64,000 bases of DNA, taken from Nostoc sp. FACHB-892. Its GTDB lineage: Bacteria > Cyanobacteriota > Cyanobacteriia > Cyanobacteriales > Nostocaceae. Made by a program: the position numbers and the translations under genes. This document shows, in pieces, positions 42,419-50,985 of the stretch; within the stretch, counting starts at the first letter, position 1; each line of letters begins with the position of its first letter. The stretch is taken from positions 1-64,000 of the forward strand of contig NZ_JACJTR010000018.1 of the NCBI RefSeq assembly GCF_014698795.1. The letters are read 5' to 3'. The notes below the pieces were generated by a model, which saw nothing but the letters and a program-made list of their open reading frames with translations, made no database searches and was not told where the DNA came from.

Positions 42419-43414
42419 ATGAGTACGATCGTTAAAGCAGCAGCCGTGCAGATCAGCCCCGTGCTGTACAGTCGGCAGGGTACCGTCGAGAAGGTCGTGA
42501 AAAAGATCCAAGAGTTAGGTCAACAGGGCGTTCAGTTCGCAACCTTCCCCGAAACCATCATTCCCTATTATCCCTACTTCTCATACGTGTTAGCCCCATT
42601 CGCGTTAGCAAAGGAACATCTGCGGTTGCTTGAAGAGTCGGTTAGAGTGCCGTCTATGGAAACCCAGGCGATCGCCGAAGCCGCGAAAGAAGCAAATATG
42701 GTTGTTTCTATCGGTGTCAATGAGCGCGACGGTGGCTCTATCTACAATACGCAACTTCTCTTCGACGCAGACGGTACGCTGATCCAGCGCCGCCGCAAGC
42801 TTACGCCGACTTATAACGAGCGGATACTTTGGGGTCAGGGTGACGGCTCAGGACTGCGCGCCATCGATAGTGCGGTTGGGCGCATCGGACAACTTGCGTG
42901 CTTTGAGCATAACAATCCTTTGGCACGTTACGCCCTGATCGCCGATGGTGAGCAAATCCACTCAGCGATGTATCCCGGATCGTTCGTCGGTCCACTGTTC
43001 GCGGAGCAAGCAGAAATTAACGTGCGCCAGCACGCCCTCGAATCCGCCTGCTTTGTCGTCTGTGCAACTGCGTGGCTGAATGCCGATCAGCAGACTCAGA
43101 TTATGCAGGATACGGGTTGTGCGATCGAGCCGATTTCGGGTGGCTGCTTTACGGCCATTGTCAGTCCCGACGGACGGATCATCGGTGAGCCGCTCAAAGC
43201 TGGCGAAGGTGAAGTAATTGCCGAGCTTGACTTTGCTCAGATCGATGCCCGCAAGCGGCTTATAGACACGCGCGGTCATTACAGCCGCCCTGAACTGCTC
43301 AGTTTACTGATTGATCGGACACCCACGTCGCCCGTCCATGAGCGCATCGCACACCCCAAGTCTGATGTCGCGCGCGCAGCCGTTGATGAGGAGAGAACCG
43401 TCGAGGTTCTCTAA
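42419..43414 (+). CDS. Nitrilase (aliphatic/arylacetonitrilase type)
   Basis: 331 residues from the ATG at 42419 (AAAGGAAG upstream); the frame is open further but without a start site. The catalytic triad is visible: Glu in ATFPETIIPYYPYF, Lys in RRKLTPTYNERILWG, Cys in GRIGQLACFEHNNPLARYAL. The spacing and WGQGDGSGL block fit true nitrilases rather than amidases. It hydrolyses nitriles to carboxylic acid and ammonia in the cytoplasm and could give the cell nitrogen or detoxify nitriles. It is between two Tat proteins, same strand. Substrate range not predictable. Confidence 0.92.
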   Translation: MSTIVKAAAVQISPVLYSRQGTVEKVVKKIQELGQQGVQFATFPETIIPYYPYFSYVLAPFALAKEHLRLLEESVRVPSMETQAIAEAAKEANMVVSIGVNERDGGSIYNTQLLFDADGTLIQRRRKLTPTYNERILWGQGDGSGLRAIDSAVGRIGQLACFEHNNPLARYALIADGEQIHSAMYPGSFVGPLFAEQAEINVRQHALESACFVVCATAWLNADQQTQIMQDTGCAIEPISGGCFTAIVSPDGRIIGEPLKAGEGEVIAELDFAQIDARKRLIDTRGHYSRPELLSLLIDRTPTSPVHERIAHPKSDVARAAVDEERTVEVL

Positions 43415-43457
43415 TGCTACCGTACCTATCGGAACGCAACTACAGGAAGGCCAGCAC

Positions 43458-44549
43458 GTGTCCAAAAAAATCAATCATAATCGCCGCTACGTCTTAACAA
43501 CCATGCTTAAAACTATTGCTGCCACTCAGCTTGGCATAATCGGCTGCACCACACAATATGCTACGTCAGCAACGACTGAGTTACCGATTGAAGGCGAACT
43601 ACCGTCTCTTGCCGGCGCGATCGCGTGGCTCAATTCACAGCCATTAACAGTTGACGAACTCCGTGGAAAAGTCGTGCTGATCAACTTCTGGACTTATACC
43701 TGCATCAATTGGCTACGCCAACTCCCTTATGTTCGCGCGTGGGCCGAGAAGTATCAGGATCAGGGACTAGTAGTAATTGGTATACATACGCCAGAGTTTG
43801 AATTCGAGAAGAATGTCGATAATGTCCGCCGAGCCTCAACAGAAATGAAAATTGATTATCCGATCGCCGTGGATAACGATTATGCGGTATGGCGTGCTTT
43901 CGGGAACCATTATTGGCCGGCCCTTTATTTTATAGACACGCAAGGACGCATTCGTCATCACGAATTCGGCGAGGGCGAGTACGAGCAATCGGAAAGGGTC
44001 ATTCAACAGCTACTGTCTGAGTCCGGAACTGGCCGTGTTGGTCAGGAAATAGTCAAAGTCGATGCTCACGGTTTTGAGGCTGCCGCCGATTGGAACAGCC
44101 TGAAATCGCCTGAAAACTACCTTGGCTACGAAAGAACGGAGAATTTTGCATCCCCCGACAGCGCGGTGTTAAACAAGCCTCATTTATATACCGTCCCCGC
44201 GCAATTGAAACTTAATCAATGGGCACTTTCGGGCGATTGGACAATCGGAAAACAAGCCATTGTACTGAACAAGTCCGGCGGGCGGATTGCGTACCGCTTC
44301 CACGCACGCGACCTTCATCTCGTCATGGGGCCGTCCGAGCCAGGAACGTCCGTGCGGTTTCGCGTGCTTGTAGACGGGCAGCCGGTAGTTGCAGCTCACG
44401 GACTTGATGTCGATGTGCGAGGCGAAGGAACAGCTACCGAACAGCGGTTGTACCAACTGGTTCGACAGCCGAAGCCCATCACTGATCAACAGTTCGAGAT
44501 CGAGTTTCTGGATTCTGGGGTAGAGGCTTTTGCATTCACGTTCGGCTGA
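43458..44549 (+). CDS. Tat-lipoprotein, DipZ-like thioredoxin with CINW active site
   Basis: 363 residues from GTG at 43458 (CAGGAAGG 7 bases before). N-terminus KINHNRRYVLTTMLKTIAAT has RR and then IIGC, a lipobox, so it is likely a Tat-exported lipoprotein. The thioredoxin domain at about 65-205 has VVLINFWTYTCINWLRQLPY: the DipZ-type CINC is CINW, so the resolving Cys is lost. The C-terminal domain (about 240-363; WALSGDWTIGKQAIVLNKSG, VEAFAFTFG) is the beta-sandwich usual after DipZ-type thioredoxins. It may be a monothiol or a binding protein in the periplasm. Confidence 0.82.
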   Translation: MSKKINHNRRYVLTTMLKTIAATQLGIIGCTTQYATSATTELPIEGELPSLAGAIAWLNSQPLTVDELRGKVVLINFWTYTCINWLRQLPYVRAWAEKYQDQGLVVIGIHTPEFEFEKNVDNVRRASTEMKIDYPIAVDNDYAVWRAFGNHYWPALYFIDTQGRIRHHEFGEGEYEQSERVIQQLLSESGTGRVGQEIVKVDAHGFEAAADWNSLKSPENYLGYERTENFASPDSAVLNKPHLYTVPAQLKLNQWALSGDWTIGKQAIVLNKSGGRIAYRFHARDLHLVMGPSEPGTSVRFRVLVDGQPVVAAHGLDVDVRGEGTATEQRLYQLVRQPKPITDQQFEIEFLDSGVEAFAFTFG

Positions 44550-44609
44550 TAACGCAAACAGATACGCCTTCGCAACAAGGGACAAGAAAGTGAACGCAAG
44601 GTAAATGAT

Positions 44610-45545
44610 ATGACGATGAAATCCACACATGACAGCCCAATCCTCGTGACCGGAGCGGCTGGCGATCTCGGTGCGATCGGCCGCCACCTCACCGCAATGC
44701 TGCTCGCTAAAGGGCATAAGGTGCGTGCTTTGGTACGACGGGAGGATGAACGCGCTCTTGGCCTGCGCCAGCTTGGTGCCGAGGTTGTGCAGGGCGATCT
44801 GACCGACCTTACCTCAATGCACCGCGCGATCGCAGGGGTTGCGCGCATCTATTTCGGAATGTCGGTCTCGGCGGCTTATCTCGAAGCCACGGTCAACACT
44901 GCTGCGGTGGCGCGCCACCACGGGGTTGAAGCCTTCGTGAACATATCGCAGATGACGGTAACGCAGATGAGCATCACCGAGACTACCCCAAGCCCGCAGC
45001 ACAAGCTGCATTGGCTTGCAGAACAGGCATTGGCGTGGTCGGGGCTGCCGGTCGTTACGGTGCGGCCGACAGTCTTCCTTGAGGGCTTCTTCCTGCGTCT
45101 CGCCGCTGCTAGCATCCGGGACAGCGATGAACTGGCGTTGCCCCTGGGTAACAGCAAGACCTCTCCGATATCGGCTGTTGATGTGGCGCACGCCGTTTCC
45201 GTGATCCTCGACGATCCTGCCTCGCACATTGGTCATGTTTACAACCTGACCGGATTTGAGTCAGCCGATTTGGAACACTACGCACGCGTCTTTTCCCAGG
45301 CACTCGGCCGAACGATCCGCTATCGTAACGTGCCGCTCTCCGAGTGGGTTAATACGCTTCGTAAGTTTGGGGTGCCGATGCACCTCGTCAACCACCTCGC
45401 AGTGATGGCTGAACTTCACGCGCAGGGGCGGTATGACCGCATGACGGATGACCTGTTCAAGCTTACCGACAAAATGCCGACGAGCATGTACGACTTCGTG
45501 AAATTGCACGCCGCTGAATTCACGCCCAGTAAAGCCACGGCTTGA
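44610..45545 (+). CDS. NmrA-family NAD(P)-binding protein
   Basis: 311 residues. ILVTGAAGDLGAIGRHLTAM is the dinucleotide loop, RALVRREDERALGLRQLGAE the NADP-type arginine strand, and GLPVVTVRPTVFLEGFFLRL plus YNLTGFESADLEHYARVFSQ the rest of an NmrA/atypical SDR fold. GC-rich DNA (35 of 60 bases are G or C in the line starting 45301). It is between the thioredoxin-like and peroxiredoxin-like genes. Two start codons (44610, 44616) are equally good. Possible quinone reductase or redox sensor; not certain. Confidence 0.85.
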   Translation: MTMKSTHDSPILVTGAAGDLGAIGRHLTAMLLAKGHKVRALVRREDERALGLRQLGAEVVQGDLTDLTSMHRAIAGVARIYFGMSVSAAYLEATVNTAAVARHHGVEAFVNISQMTVTQMSITETTPSPQHKLHWLAEQALAWSGLPVVTVRPTVFLEGFFLRLAAASIRDSDELALPLGNSKTSPISAVDVAHAVSVILDDPASHIGHVYNLTGFESADLEHYARVFSQALGRTIRYRNVPLSEWVNTLRKFGVPMHLVNHLAVMAELHAQGRYDRMTDDLFKLTDKMPTSMYDFVKLHAAEFTPSKATA

Positions 45546-45605
45546 GGGGCTTTGTCGGTTCCTTATGCTGAGGTTGTCAATTTCAACAAGAAAGAAGGAT
45601 TTCAA

Positions 45606-46202
45606 ATGCGATCTGACATTGTTCCAGGGGCGGTCTTCCCCGACTACGAACTGCCCGACCATACTGCGAAACGCCGGAAGCTCTCCGATCTGCAAGGTCA
45701 ACATCCGATGATTATCGTCCTTAGCCGCGGAGGGTACTGCCCCAAGGATCGCCGACAGGCTGAAGGGCTGGTTCAACTCCATCGTGAGCTTGAGGTCGGC
45801 TATTGCCGCCTGGTCACGATTAGCACCGACAACATCACCGAGACGAATGAATATCGCAGTGGTGTCGGGGCCCACTGGCCTTTCCTCTCTGATGCGGGAC
45901 GCAGAATCCAAAAAGACCTCGACATCGCCGAATACACTGACCCTCTCCACAATCCCATGATCCCCTACACGATTGTCCTGGAACCGGGTCTGGTCATTTA
46001 TAAAATCTACATGGGTTACTGGTTTTTCGGGCGACCCACTCTAGAAAATCTTCGCCAGGATCTGCACGCTGTTCTCAGGAAATGCCGACCGGACTGGGAC
46101 ATCACAACACCTGAACTGAAAGCAGCATGGCAGGAAGGACGCAAAGAACTCTTCTACCCGTACGGCAAAACCTACGCGCAAACGTTCGGCGAACAGGATT
46201 AG
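45606..46202 (+). CDS. Peroxiredoxin-like (AhpC/TSA) protein
   Basis: 198 residues from the ATG at 45606 (GAAGGA upstream). The thioredoxin fold begins GAVFPDYELPDHTAKRRKLS. The peroxidatic region is MIIVLSRGGYCPKDRRQAEG: one Cys at about 45 where related proteins have CPxC, and Arg after it. VTISTDNITETNEYRSGVGA and FLSDAGRRIQKDLDIAEYTD follow. It is a one-Cys peroxiredoxin-like protein of the 'RGxxCPxxR' subgroup, likely reducing peroxides. Another Cys near the C-terminal third (LRKCRPDWD) could resolve it. Confidence 0.8.
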   Translation: MRSDIVPGAVFPDYELPDHTAKRRKLSDLQGQHPMIIVLSRGGYCPKDRRQAEGLVQLHRELEVGYCRLVTISTDNITETNEYRSGVGAHWPFLSDAGRRIQKDLDIAEYTDPLHNPMIPYTIVLEPGLVIYKIYMGYWFFGRPTLENLRQDLHAVLRKCRPDWDITTPELKAAWQEGRKELFYPYGKTYAQTFGEQD

Positions 46203-46204
46203 AA

Positions 46205-46426
46205 ATGGATTTGAAAGAGCAGATGGCAACCCGCGAAAGCTCTGGGACGTTCAGCGCCGAGCAGCAGTTGTAAGCAATTGGCATCAAGCTTCCGGTGCTA
46301 CCTGAGTCGTTCGGTGCTGATGTGGAAGCTATGCAGACGGGCAATCTGCTGTTTCTATGGGCTGGACTCTCTGGTGGAATATCCTGCATAGAATTTTGTC
46401 GTCGGAAGATAAGCAAGTTGAGTTGA
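46205..46426 (+). pseudogene. RidA (YjgF) family remnant
   Basis: The frame starting at 46205 reads MDLKEQMATRESSGTFSAEQ, meets TAA at 46271-46273, and continues in frame with AIGIKLPVLPESFGADVEAM then QTGNLLFLWAG. The latter is the N-terminal RidA block (LPxxPxPxGxYVxAVQTGNLLFxSG). It ends at 46426 without the Arg that binds the imine. One stop codon plus truncation make it dead. RidA normally deaminates reactive enamines/imines. Confidence 0.7.
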
Positions 46427-46446
46427 ATCCAATTGGAAGAAGATAA
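46409..46446 (+). promoter_or_regulatory. Leader C, copy 3
   Basis: ATAAGCAAGTTGAGTTGAAT then CCAATTGGAAGAAGATAA before the ATG at 46447; overlaps the end of the RidA remnant. Confidence 0.4.
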
Positions 46447-47499
46447 ATGTCTGAAAAAATCAACTATCAGCGCCGCCGCTTTTTGGGTACTGCGGCTATG
46501 ACCATTGCTACTACACAGCTAGGCATATTCGGTTCTACCATCGCACAGTCGAGCAAAACAAAACCAGCAGTTCTGTCCATGACTAAGCCAGGGACAAACA
46601 CGTCGTTCAGCTCACTAAAGCAGATCGATGCCGGTGTGCTGAATGTCGGATACGCTGAAGCTGGTAGCGCGAATGTCCGTCCGGTAATTCTCCTACATGG
46701 ATGGCCCTACGACATTCACAGCTATGTCGATGTCGCCCCGTTGTTGGCATCGGCGGGGTACCGGGTGATCGTCCCGTATCTGCGCGGCTATGGCATGACG
46801 CGCTTTCTTTCGAGCGAGACGTTCCGCAATGGTCAGCAGTCAGCGATCGCTGTCGATATTATCGCACTGATGGATGCGCTCAAGATCGAGAAGGCGATTC
46901 TCGCTGGTTATGATTGGGGGGCGCGAACAGCCAACATTATCGCGGCACTCTGGCCGGAACGCTGCAAGGCACTCGTCTCCGTGAGTGGTTATTTGATCGG
47001 CAGCCCTGAAGCTAACAAGACACCTCTGCCGCCGCAGGCCGAACTCGAATGGTGGTATCAATTTTATTTCGCGACGGAGCGGGGGCGCGACGGCTACGAA
47101 AAATATCGGCATGACTTTAACAAGCTCATCTGGCAGCTCGCTTCGCCGCAATGGCACTTCGATGACGCGACGTTTGAGCGTAGTGCTGCATCCTTTAACA
47201 ATCCGGATCACGTCGGTATCGTCATCCATAACTATCGCTGGCGGCTCGGCTTAGCCAAAGGGGATTTGAAGTACGACAATCTTGAGAAGCGACTCGTCAA
47301 AGCCCCCGCGATCGCCGTACCCACCATCACTCTTGAAGGTGATGCCAACGGTGCGCCGCACCCAGATGCCAGTTCCTACGCAAGGAAATTCTTGGGTAAA
47401 TACGCACATCGGATCATCAAGGGCGGTGTCGGTCATAACCTGCCCCAAGAAGCACCGCGGGAGTTTGCTAAGGCCGTCGTCGAAGTTGACGGTTACTGA
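46447..47499 (+). CDS. Tat-exported alpha/beta hydrolase (epoxide hydrolase/dehalogenase-like)
   Basis: 350 residues. Signal MSEKINYQRRRFLGTAAMTI with RRRFLG, ending near IA-QSS. The hydrolase has the oxyanion HGWP (VILLHGWPYDIHSYV) near 81 and the nucleophile Asp in LAGYDWGARTANIIA near 157. The acid is in the cap-following region and the His is in GGVGHNLPQEAP near 332. Asp as nucleophile with the HGWP/HGxP motif marks epoxide hydrolases and haloalkane/fluoroacetate dehalogenases. The protein should act in the periplasm. Tat signal close to 41638. Confidence 0.88.
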   Translation: MSEKINYQRRRFLGTAAMTIATTQLGIFGSTIAQSSKTKPAVLSMTKPGTNTSFSSLKQIDAGVLNVGYAEAGSANVRPVILLHGWPYDIHSYVDVAPLLASAGYRVIVPYLRGYGMTRFLSSETFRNGQQSAIAVDIIALMDALKIEKAILAGYDWGARTANIIAALWPERCKALVSVSGYLIGSPEANKTPLPPQAELEWWYQFYFATERGRDGYEKYRHDFNKLIWQLASPQWHFDDATFERSAASFNNPDHVGIVIHNYRWRLGLAKGDLKYDNLEKRLVKAPAIAVPTITLEGDANGAPHPDASSYARKFLGKYAHRIIKGGVGHNLPQEAPREFAKAVVEVDGY

Positions 47500-47552
47500 T
47501 TGGGTTTAGCCTAAGTTGTGAAACGGACAATTTGCAGCAAAGAGAAAACACT

Positions 47553-48932
47553 ATGACCAAACTGAAAAAAGTACACTACAAAACCAAAACCCGCACCGCA
47601 GGTACCTTCGTCCTGCTCTGGCGACTCCTTGTCGCGCTCTTGGCGGCAACGGTGTTTCTGACACCGTCCGCTCGCCTGCTTGCACAGCAATTCGCCCAAA
47701 CCGGCGCACAAACCCAGGTCGCGGGCAAGGCGAGCGCGACCGAAGACAACGCCATCCGTCCCTTTCGCGTCCACGTCCCGCAAGAGGCGATCGTCAATCT
47801 CCGCAGGCGCATTGCGGCGACCCGCTGGCCTGATAAGGAGACTGTTGCCGACCAGTCGCAGGGCGTGCAACTGGCGACAATGAAGGAACTTGTCCGTTAC
47901 TGGGGAACGAAGTACGACTGGCGCAAAGCCGAGGCGAAGCTGAATGCTTTGCCGCAGTTTGTAACGAACATCGACGGATTGGACATTCACTTTATCCACG
48001 TCCGCTCCAAAAATCCTCACGCTTTGCCGTTGATCGTCACGCACGGATGGCCTGGATCGGTATTTGAACAGCTAAAGATCATCGGCCCTCTGACCGACCC
48101 GACGACCTACGGGGGCCGCCCGGAGGATGCCTTCGACCTAGTTATCCCGTCAATTCCCGGCTACGGCTTCTCCGGCAAGCCGACGGGCACAGGTTGGAAC
48201 CCCGACCACATCGCACGGGCCTGGGCCGAGCTGATGAAACGCCTCGGCTACACCCGCTACGTCGCCCAAGGCGGCGACTGGGGATCCCCTATTTCTAGCG
48301 CAATGGCGCGCCAGGCATCGGCAGGATTACTCGGCATCCACATCAACTTGCCGGCGACGATACCGCCAGAGGTGGCCTCGGTACTCGCCGACGGCGGGTC
48401 CGCGCCAACGGGACTCTCCGAGAAGGAACGCGCGGCGTTCGACTCACTCGACAAGTTCAATAAGAAGGAACGAGCCTACGCCGTGATAATGGGTACGCGA
48501 CCGCAGACGGTGGGGTATGGACTGACGGACTCGCCGACCGGACTCGCGGCGTGGATGCTCGGACATCCAGGTTTCGCGCAATGGACAAGCAGCAACAGCG
48601 ATTCCGAAAAGTCCCCGACGAAAGACGAGGTGCTGGACGACATCACGCTGTACTGGCTGACAAACAGCGCCGTCTCGTCAGCTCGGCTCTACTGGGAGAA
48701 CAACAACAGCATCTTGAACGCGGTCGCGCAGAAGACCGCCGATATCTTGCTCCCGGTGGCCATCACAGTATTTCCGGGGGAGATATATCGAGCTCCAGAA
48801 ACGTGGGCTCGGCGCGCCTATCGCAACCTGAGCTACTTCCATGAGGTCGACAAGGGCGGTCACTTCGCGGCGTGGGAGCAGCCGCAGCTCTTCTCTGAGG
48901 AGATCCGCGCGGCGTTCGGGTCACTGCGTTAG
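47553..48932 (+). CDS. Epoxide hydrolase with EHN domain, exported
   Basis: 459 residues from the ATG at 47553. Residues about 22-48 are a hydrophobic export helix (LLWRLLVALLAATVFLTPSA), ending near LLA-QQF. The EHN domain (about 65-170) has IRPFRVHVPQEAIVNLRRRI and ATRWPDKETV. Core: LIVTHGWPGSVFEQLKIIGP (oxyanion), the nucleophile in VAQGGDWGSPISSAMA near 238, and the catalytic His in KGGHFAAWEQP near 442. This is the microsomal-type (EPHX1-like) bacterial epoxide hydrolase, turning epoxides into diols. The DNA is among the most GC-rich here (39 of 60 in the line at 48841), unlike the flanks. With the previous hydrolase it makes a tandem pair of different subfamilies. Confidence 0.9.
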   Translation: MTKLKKVHYKTKTRTAGTFVLLWRLLVALLAATVFLTPSARLLAQQFAQTGAQTQVAGKASATEDNAIRPFRVHVPQEAIVNLRRRIAATRWPDKETVADQSQGVQLATMKELVRYWGTKYDWRKAEAKLNALPQFVTNIDGLDIHFIHVRSKNPHALPLIVTHGWPGSVFEQLKIIGPLTDPTTYGGRPEDAFDLVIPSIPGYGFSGKPTGTGWNPDHIARAWAELMKRLGYTRYVAQGGDWGSPISSAMARQASAGLLGIHINLPATIPPEVASVLADGGSAPTGLSEKERAAFDSLDKFNKKERAYAVIMGTRPQTVGYGLTDSPTGLAAWMLGHPGFAQWTSSNSDSEKSPTKDEVLDDITLYWLTNSAVSSARLYWENNNSILNAVAQKTADILLPVAITVFPGEIYRAPETWARRAYRNLSYFHEVDKGGHFAAWEQPQLFSEEIRAAFGSLR

Positions 48933-49075
48933 CTGAAGACCAATCGATTCACACGACAAACAGCAGACAGTGAGAATCGGATGACTCAATATAAGGGACT
49001 TCCAACTAAAAAAATATCCGACCGCGTTTAGGGCAAGGGAGCAGGGAGTTCTTAGCTGGGGGAGGAACAGTCGTA

Positions 49076-49471
49076 TTGAATCCAGAAATTGGGATAATTT
49101 ATTTTTTGGAGTTTCCTAATTACATCGTAATTGGTGCAGGGGCGGCTAGCTGCGCGATCGCCAACCGTCTTATAGAAGACAGTGAAACAACCGTGTTACT
49201 CCTCGAAGCGGGTAATCCAGATACGAAACCAGAAATTCAAATTCCGTCAGAGCATTCAAGCTTACTAGGCTCTGAGGTGGAATGGAGCTACTTCTCCTAA
49301 CCGGAACCCTACCTCAACGAGCGCAAAATCTTTTGTCTTTGTGGCAATATCTTGAGGGGCAGCAGTGCGATTAATTTCATGATTCATCATGCCAACGCTA
49401 AAGATGTACAAACCGTATTGGGTTATATTCGAGTTAAGAGATTCCCAAAGAAGACTTGTAGATTCAGTTGA
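49076..49471 (+). pseudogene. GMC oxidoreductase N-terminal remnant
   Basis: From a TTG at 49076 the frame holds the FAD loop PNYIVIGAGAASCAIANRLI and LLLEAGNPDTKPEIQIPSEH. It stops with TAA at 49298-49300, then continues in frame PEPYLNERKIFCLCGNIL and RGSSAINFMIHHANAKD, the (degraded) GMC signature 1. The rest of the gene (over 350 codons) is gone. It is not a copy of the GMC gene at 38870, since the remnants resemble a different subgroup. Confidence 0.75.
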
Positions 49472-49487
49472 TATGTGCAGTTACCAG

Positions 49488-50564
49488 TTAATGAACTGTC
49501 TCTCTCAATGATTCAGCATCAACGGGTTTGATTAGGTAAGTCTGCAATAGATGCCCAATAATGGAAGCTATCAAGGGCAATTTTTGGCAGAATTTGACAA
49601 CTGGTGAGCGATTGCTATTGTTAATCTCTGTTAGTTTCAAATTAAGGTCAGAACACTTTTCCAACCGCCGGAAAAACTCTGGATGATTTGCATTCAAAAT
49701 CAGGGGAAATGCCCGTGCAGCAGTGTTATTCGTCTCTTGAATAACTCTGGTATTATATTCGCGCGGATCTATCCCAATGGATTGATAAAACGTGGCGCGT
49801 TCAAATACTGTTAATGTGTGAGTAGCAAAAACACTTAGCAAAAAGAAACGCACCCATAATCTAGCTCTCCAATTGTTCCATAGTTGAGGCTGCGATCGCA
49901 GCAGTGCTTTAAAAAAGTCTCCATGTCGATTTTCATCCTGACACCAACTTTCAAACTTACGAAACAAAGGATAAATTTGGTGTTCTGGATGTTTTTCCAT
50001 GTGGCGATACACCAAGATATAACGCCAGTAGCCAATTTTCTCAGACAGGTAGACTGTGTAAATAATCCACTCTGGCGGAAAGAAGGTATAAGTGCGATTT
50101 TTGGTTAAATAACTTAAGTCGAGGGAAAGATTAAAATCTGCCATTGACTTATTCAAAAATCCCGCATGGCGTGCTTCATCTCGCGCCATAAAATTAAAAG
50201 CATCCGCCAAAATCGGATTGCGGTTTTTCAGACGGCGTGATAACTCTTTAAACAGCAGAAACCCAGAAAACTCTGAGGTACAGGAACGTTCCAAAAAGTC
50301 AATAAAGGCAACGCGTGTTTCCCCATCAATGTGATCCCAACACTGCTGAAATTCTTCATCACGGACAAAGTGATGACGGTTATAGTCTGCTCGTAACTCC
50401 TCTACAATTGCCAGTAACTCAGCCTCCTGGGACGAAATATCCAATTGCGCCGCAGCTTCAAAGTCAGTGGTATAAAATCGGGGTGTTAATAATGTTTCTT
50501 GAACAGGCGCTTTTACACCTGGTTTTAGCAACTCAGGTTGGGAAGTTTCCAGAGACTTAACCAT
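49488..50564 (-). CDS. acsF: Mg-protoporphyrin IX monomethyl ester oxidative cyclase
   Basis: 358 residues, standard length. Two di-iron motifs are present: FNFMARDEARHAGFLNKSMA and FESWCQDENRHGDFFKALLR, with the Glu/His ligands, and NRHHFVRDEEF before them. The enzyme uses O2 to close the isocyclic (fifth) ring of chlorophyll, giving protochlorophyllide. Lying next to ho2 and hemN it matches the second, low-oxygen isoform (ChlAII of Synechocystis, where the three are one operon); here acsF is divergent instead. The intergenic region 50565-50985 holds both promoters. Induction at low O2 through a ChlR-like MarR regulator is known for the Synechocystis set; such a regulator is not in the window. 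Confidence 0.95.
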   Translation of the reverse strand: MVKSLETSQPELLKPGVKAPVQETLLTPRFYTTDFEAAAQLDISSQEAELLAIVEELRADYNRHHFVRDEEFQQCWDHIDGETRVAFIDFLERSCTSEFSGFLLFKELSRRLKNRNPILADAFNFMARDEARHAGFLNKSMADFNLSLDLSYLTKNRTYTFFPPEWIIYTVYLSEKIGYWRYILVYRHMEKHPEHQIYPLFRKFESWCQDENRHGDFFKALLRSQPQLWNNWRARLWVRFFLLSVFATHTLTVFERATFYQSIGIDPREYNTRVIQETNNTAARAFPLILNANHPEFFRRLEKCSDLNLKLTEINNSNRSPVVKFCQKLPLIASIIGHLLQTYLIKPVDAESLRETVH

Positions 50565-50985
50565 AAGAATCCTTTGATTATTTCATCCTTTAAAAGTTAT
50601 ATAAGCATAAATAGCTGTTTGTAGACATCAGTTAAATTATTGAGAGTAAATTGTGAGAAATAAACTTATTACCCGTTGTTTCAACAGAGTTTAAATGCCT
50701 ATTCCCCAATCAGTTTTGTTACTACTCAACTAAGATATGTCTAAGGGTGAAAATCAGAAAAATATAAATAAATACTAATATCTTTATAGTTATATATAAA
50801 TTAATAGTTAAATAATCTTAGGAGAAATAAAAATAGTTTGGATCGACATCGGCAGTGGTACTTGCCAGATAGAGTGATGCAGATCCTCTCTAAACCTAGA
50901 ATAACAATTTTTTAGCTGGCACTGGCAGGCATCTTGAGTCGGTGACTGCCCAGAAACCTTGCCCTTGAACATAAAGGAAGCAACA
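50565..50985. promoter_or_regulatory. Divergent promoter region of acsF and ho2-hemN
   Basis: 420 bases, AT-rich in the middle (50740-50840). I looked for an inverted repeat fitting a MarR-type operator and saw none that is convincing. A run of ATAAATAAATACTAATATC at 50764-50782 is the most AT-rich. Confidence 0.5.

Noticed and set aside
44184..45950. Antisense frames of 140-229 codons over the NmrA-like and peroxiredoxin-like genes
   Set aside because: High GC lowers stop frequency on the opposite strand; no motifs, no ribosome sites.
29386..49471. An integrative element with integrase or att sites
   Set aside because: No integrase, tRNA or matching direct repeats at the borders could be found; only leader repeats inside.
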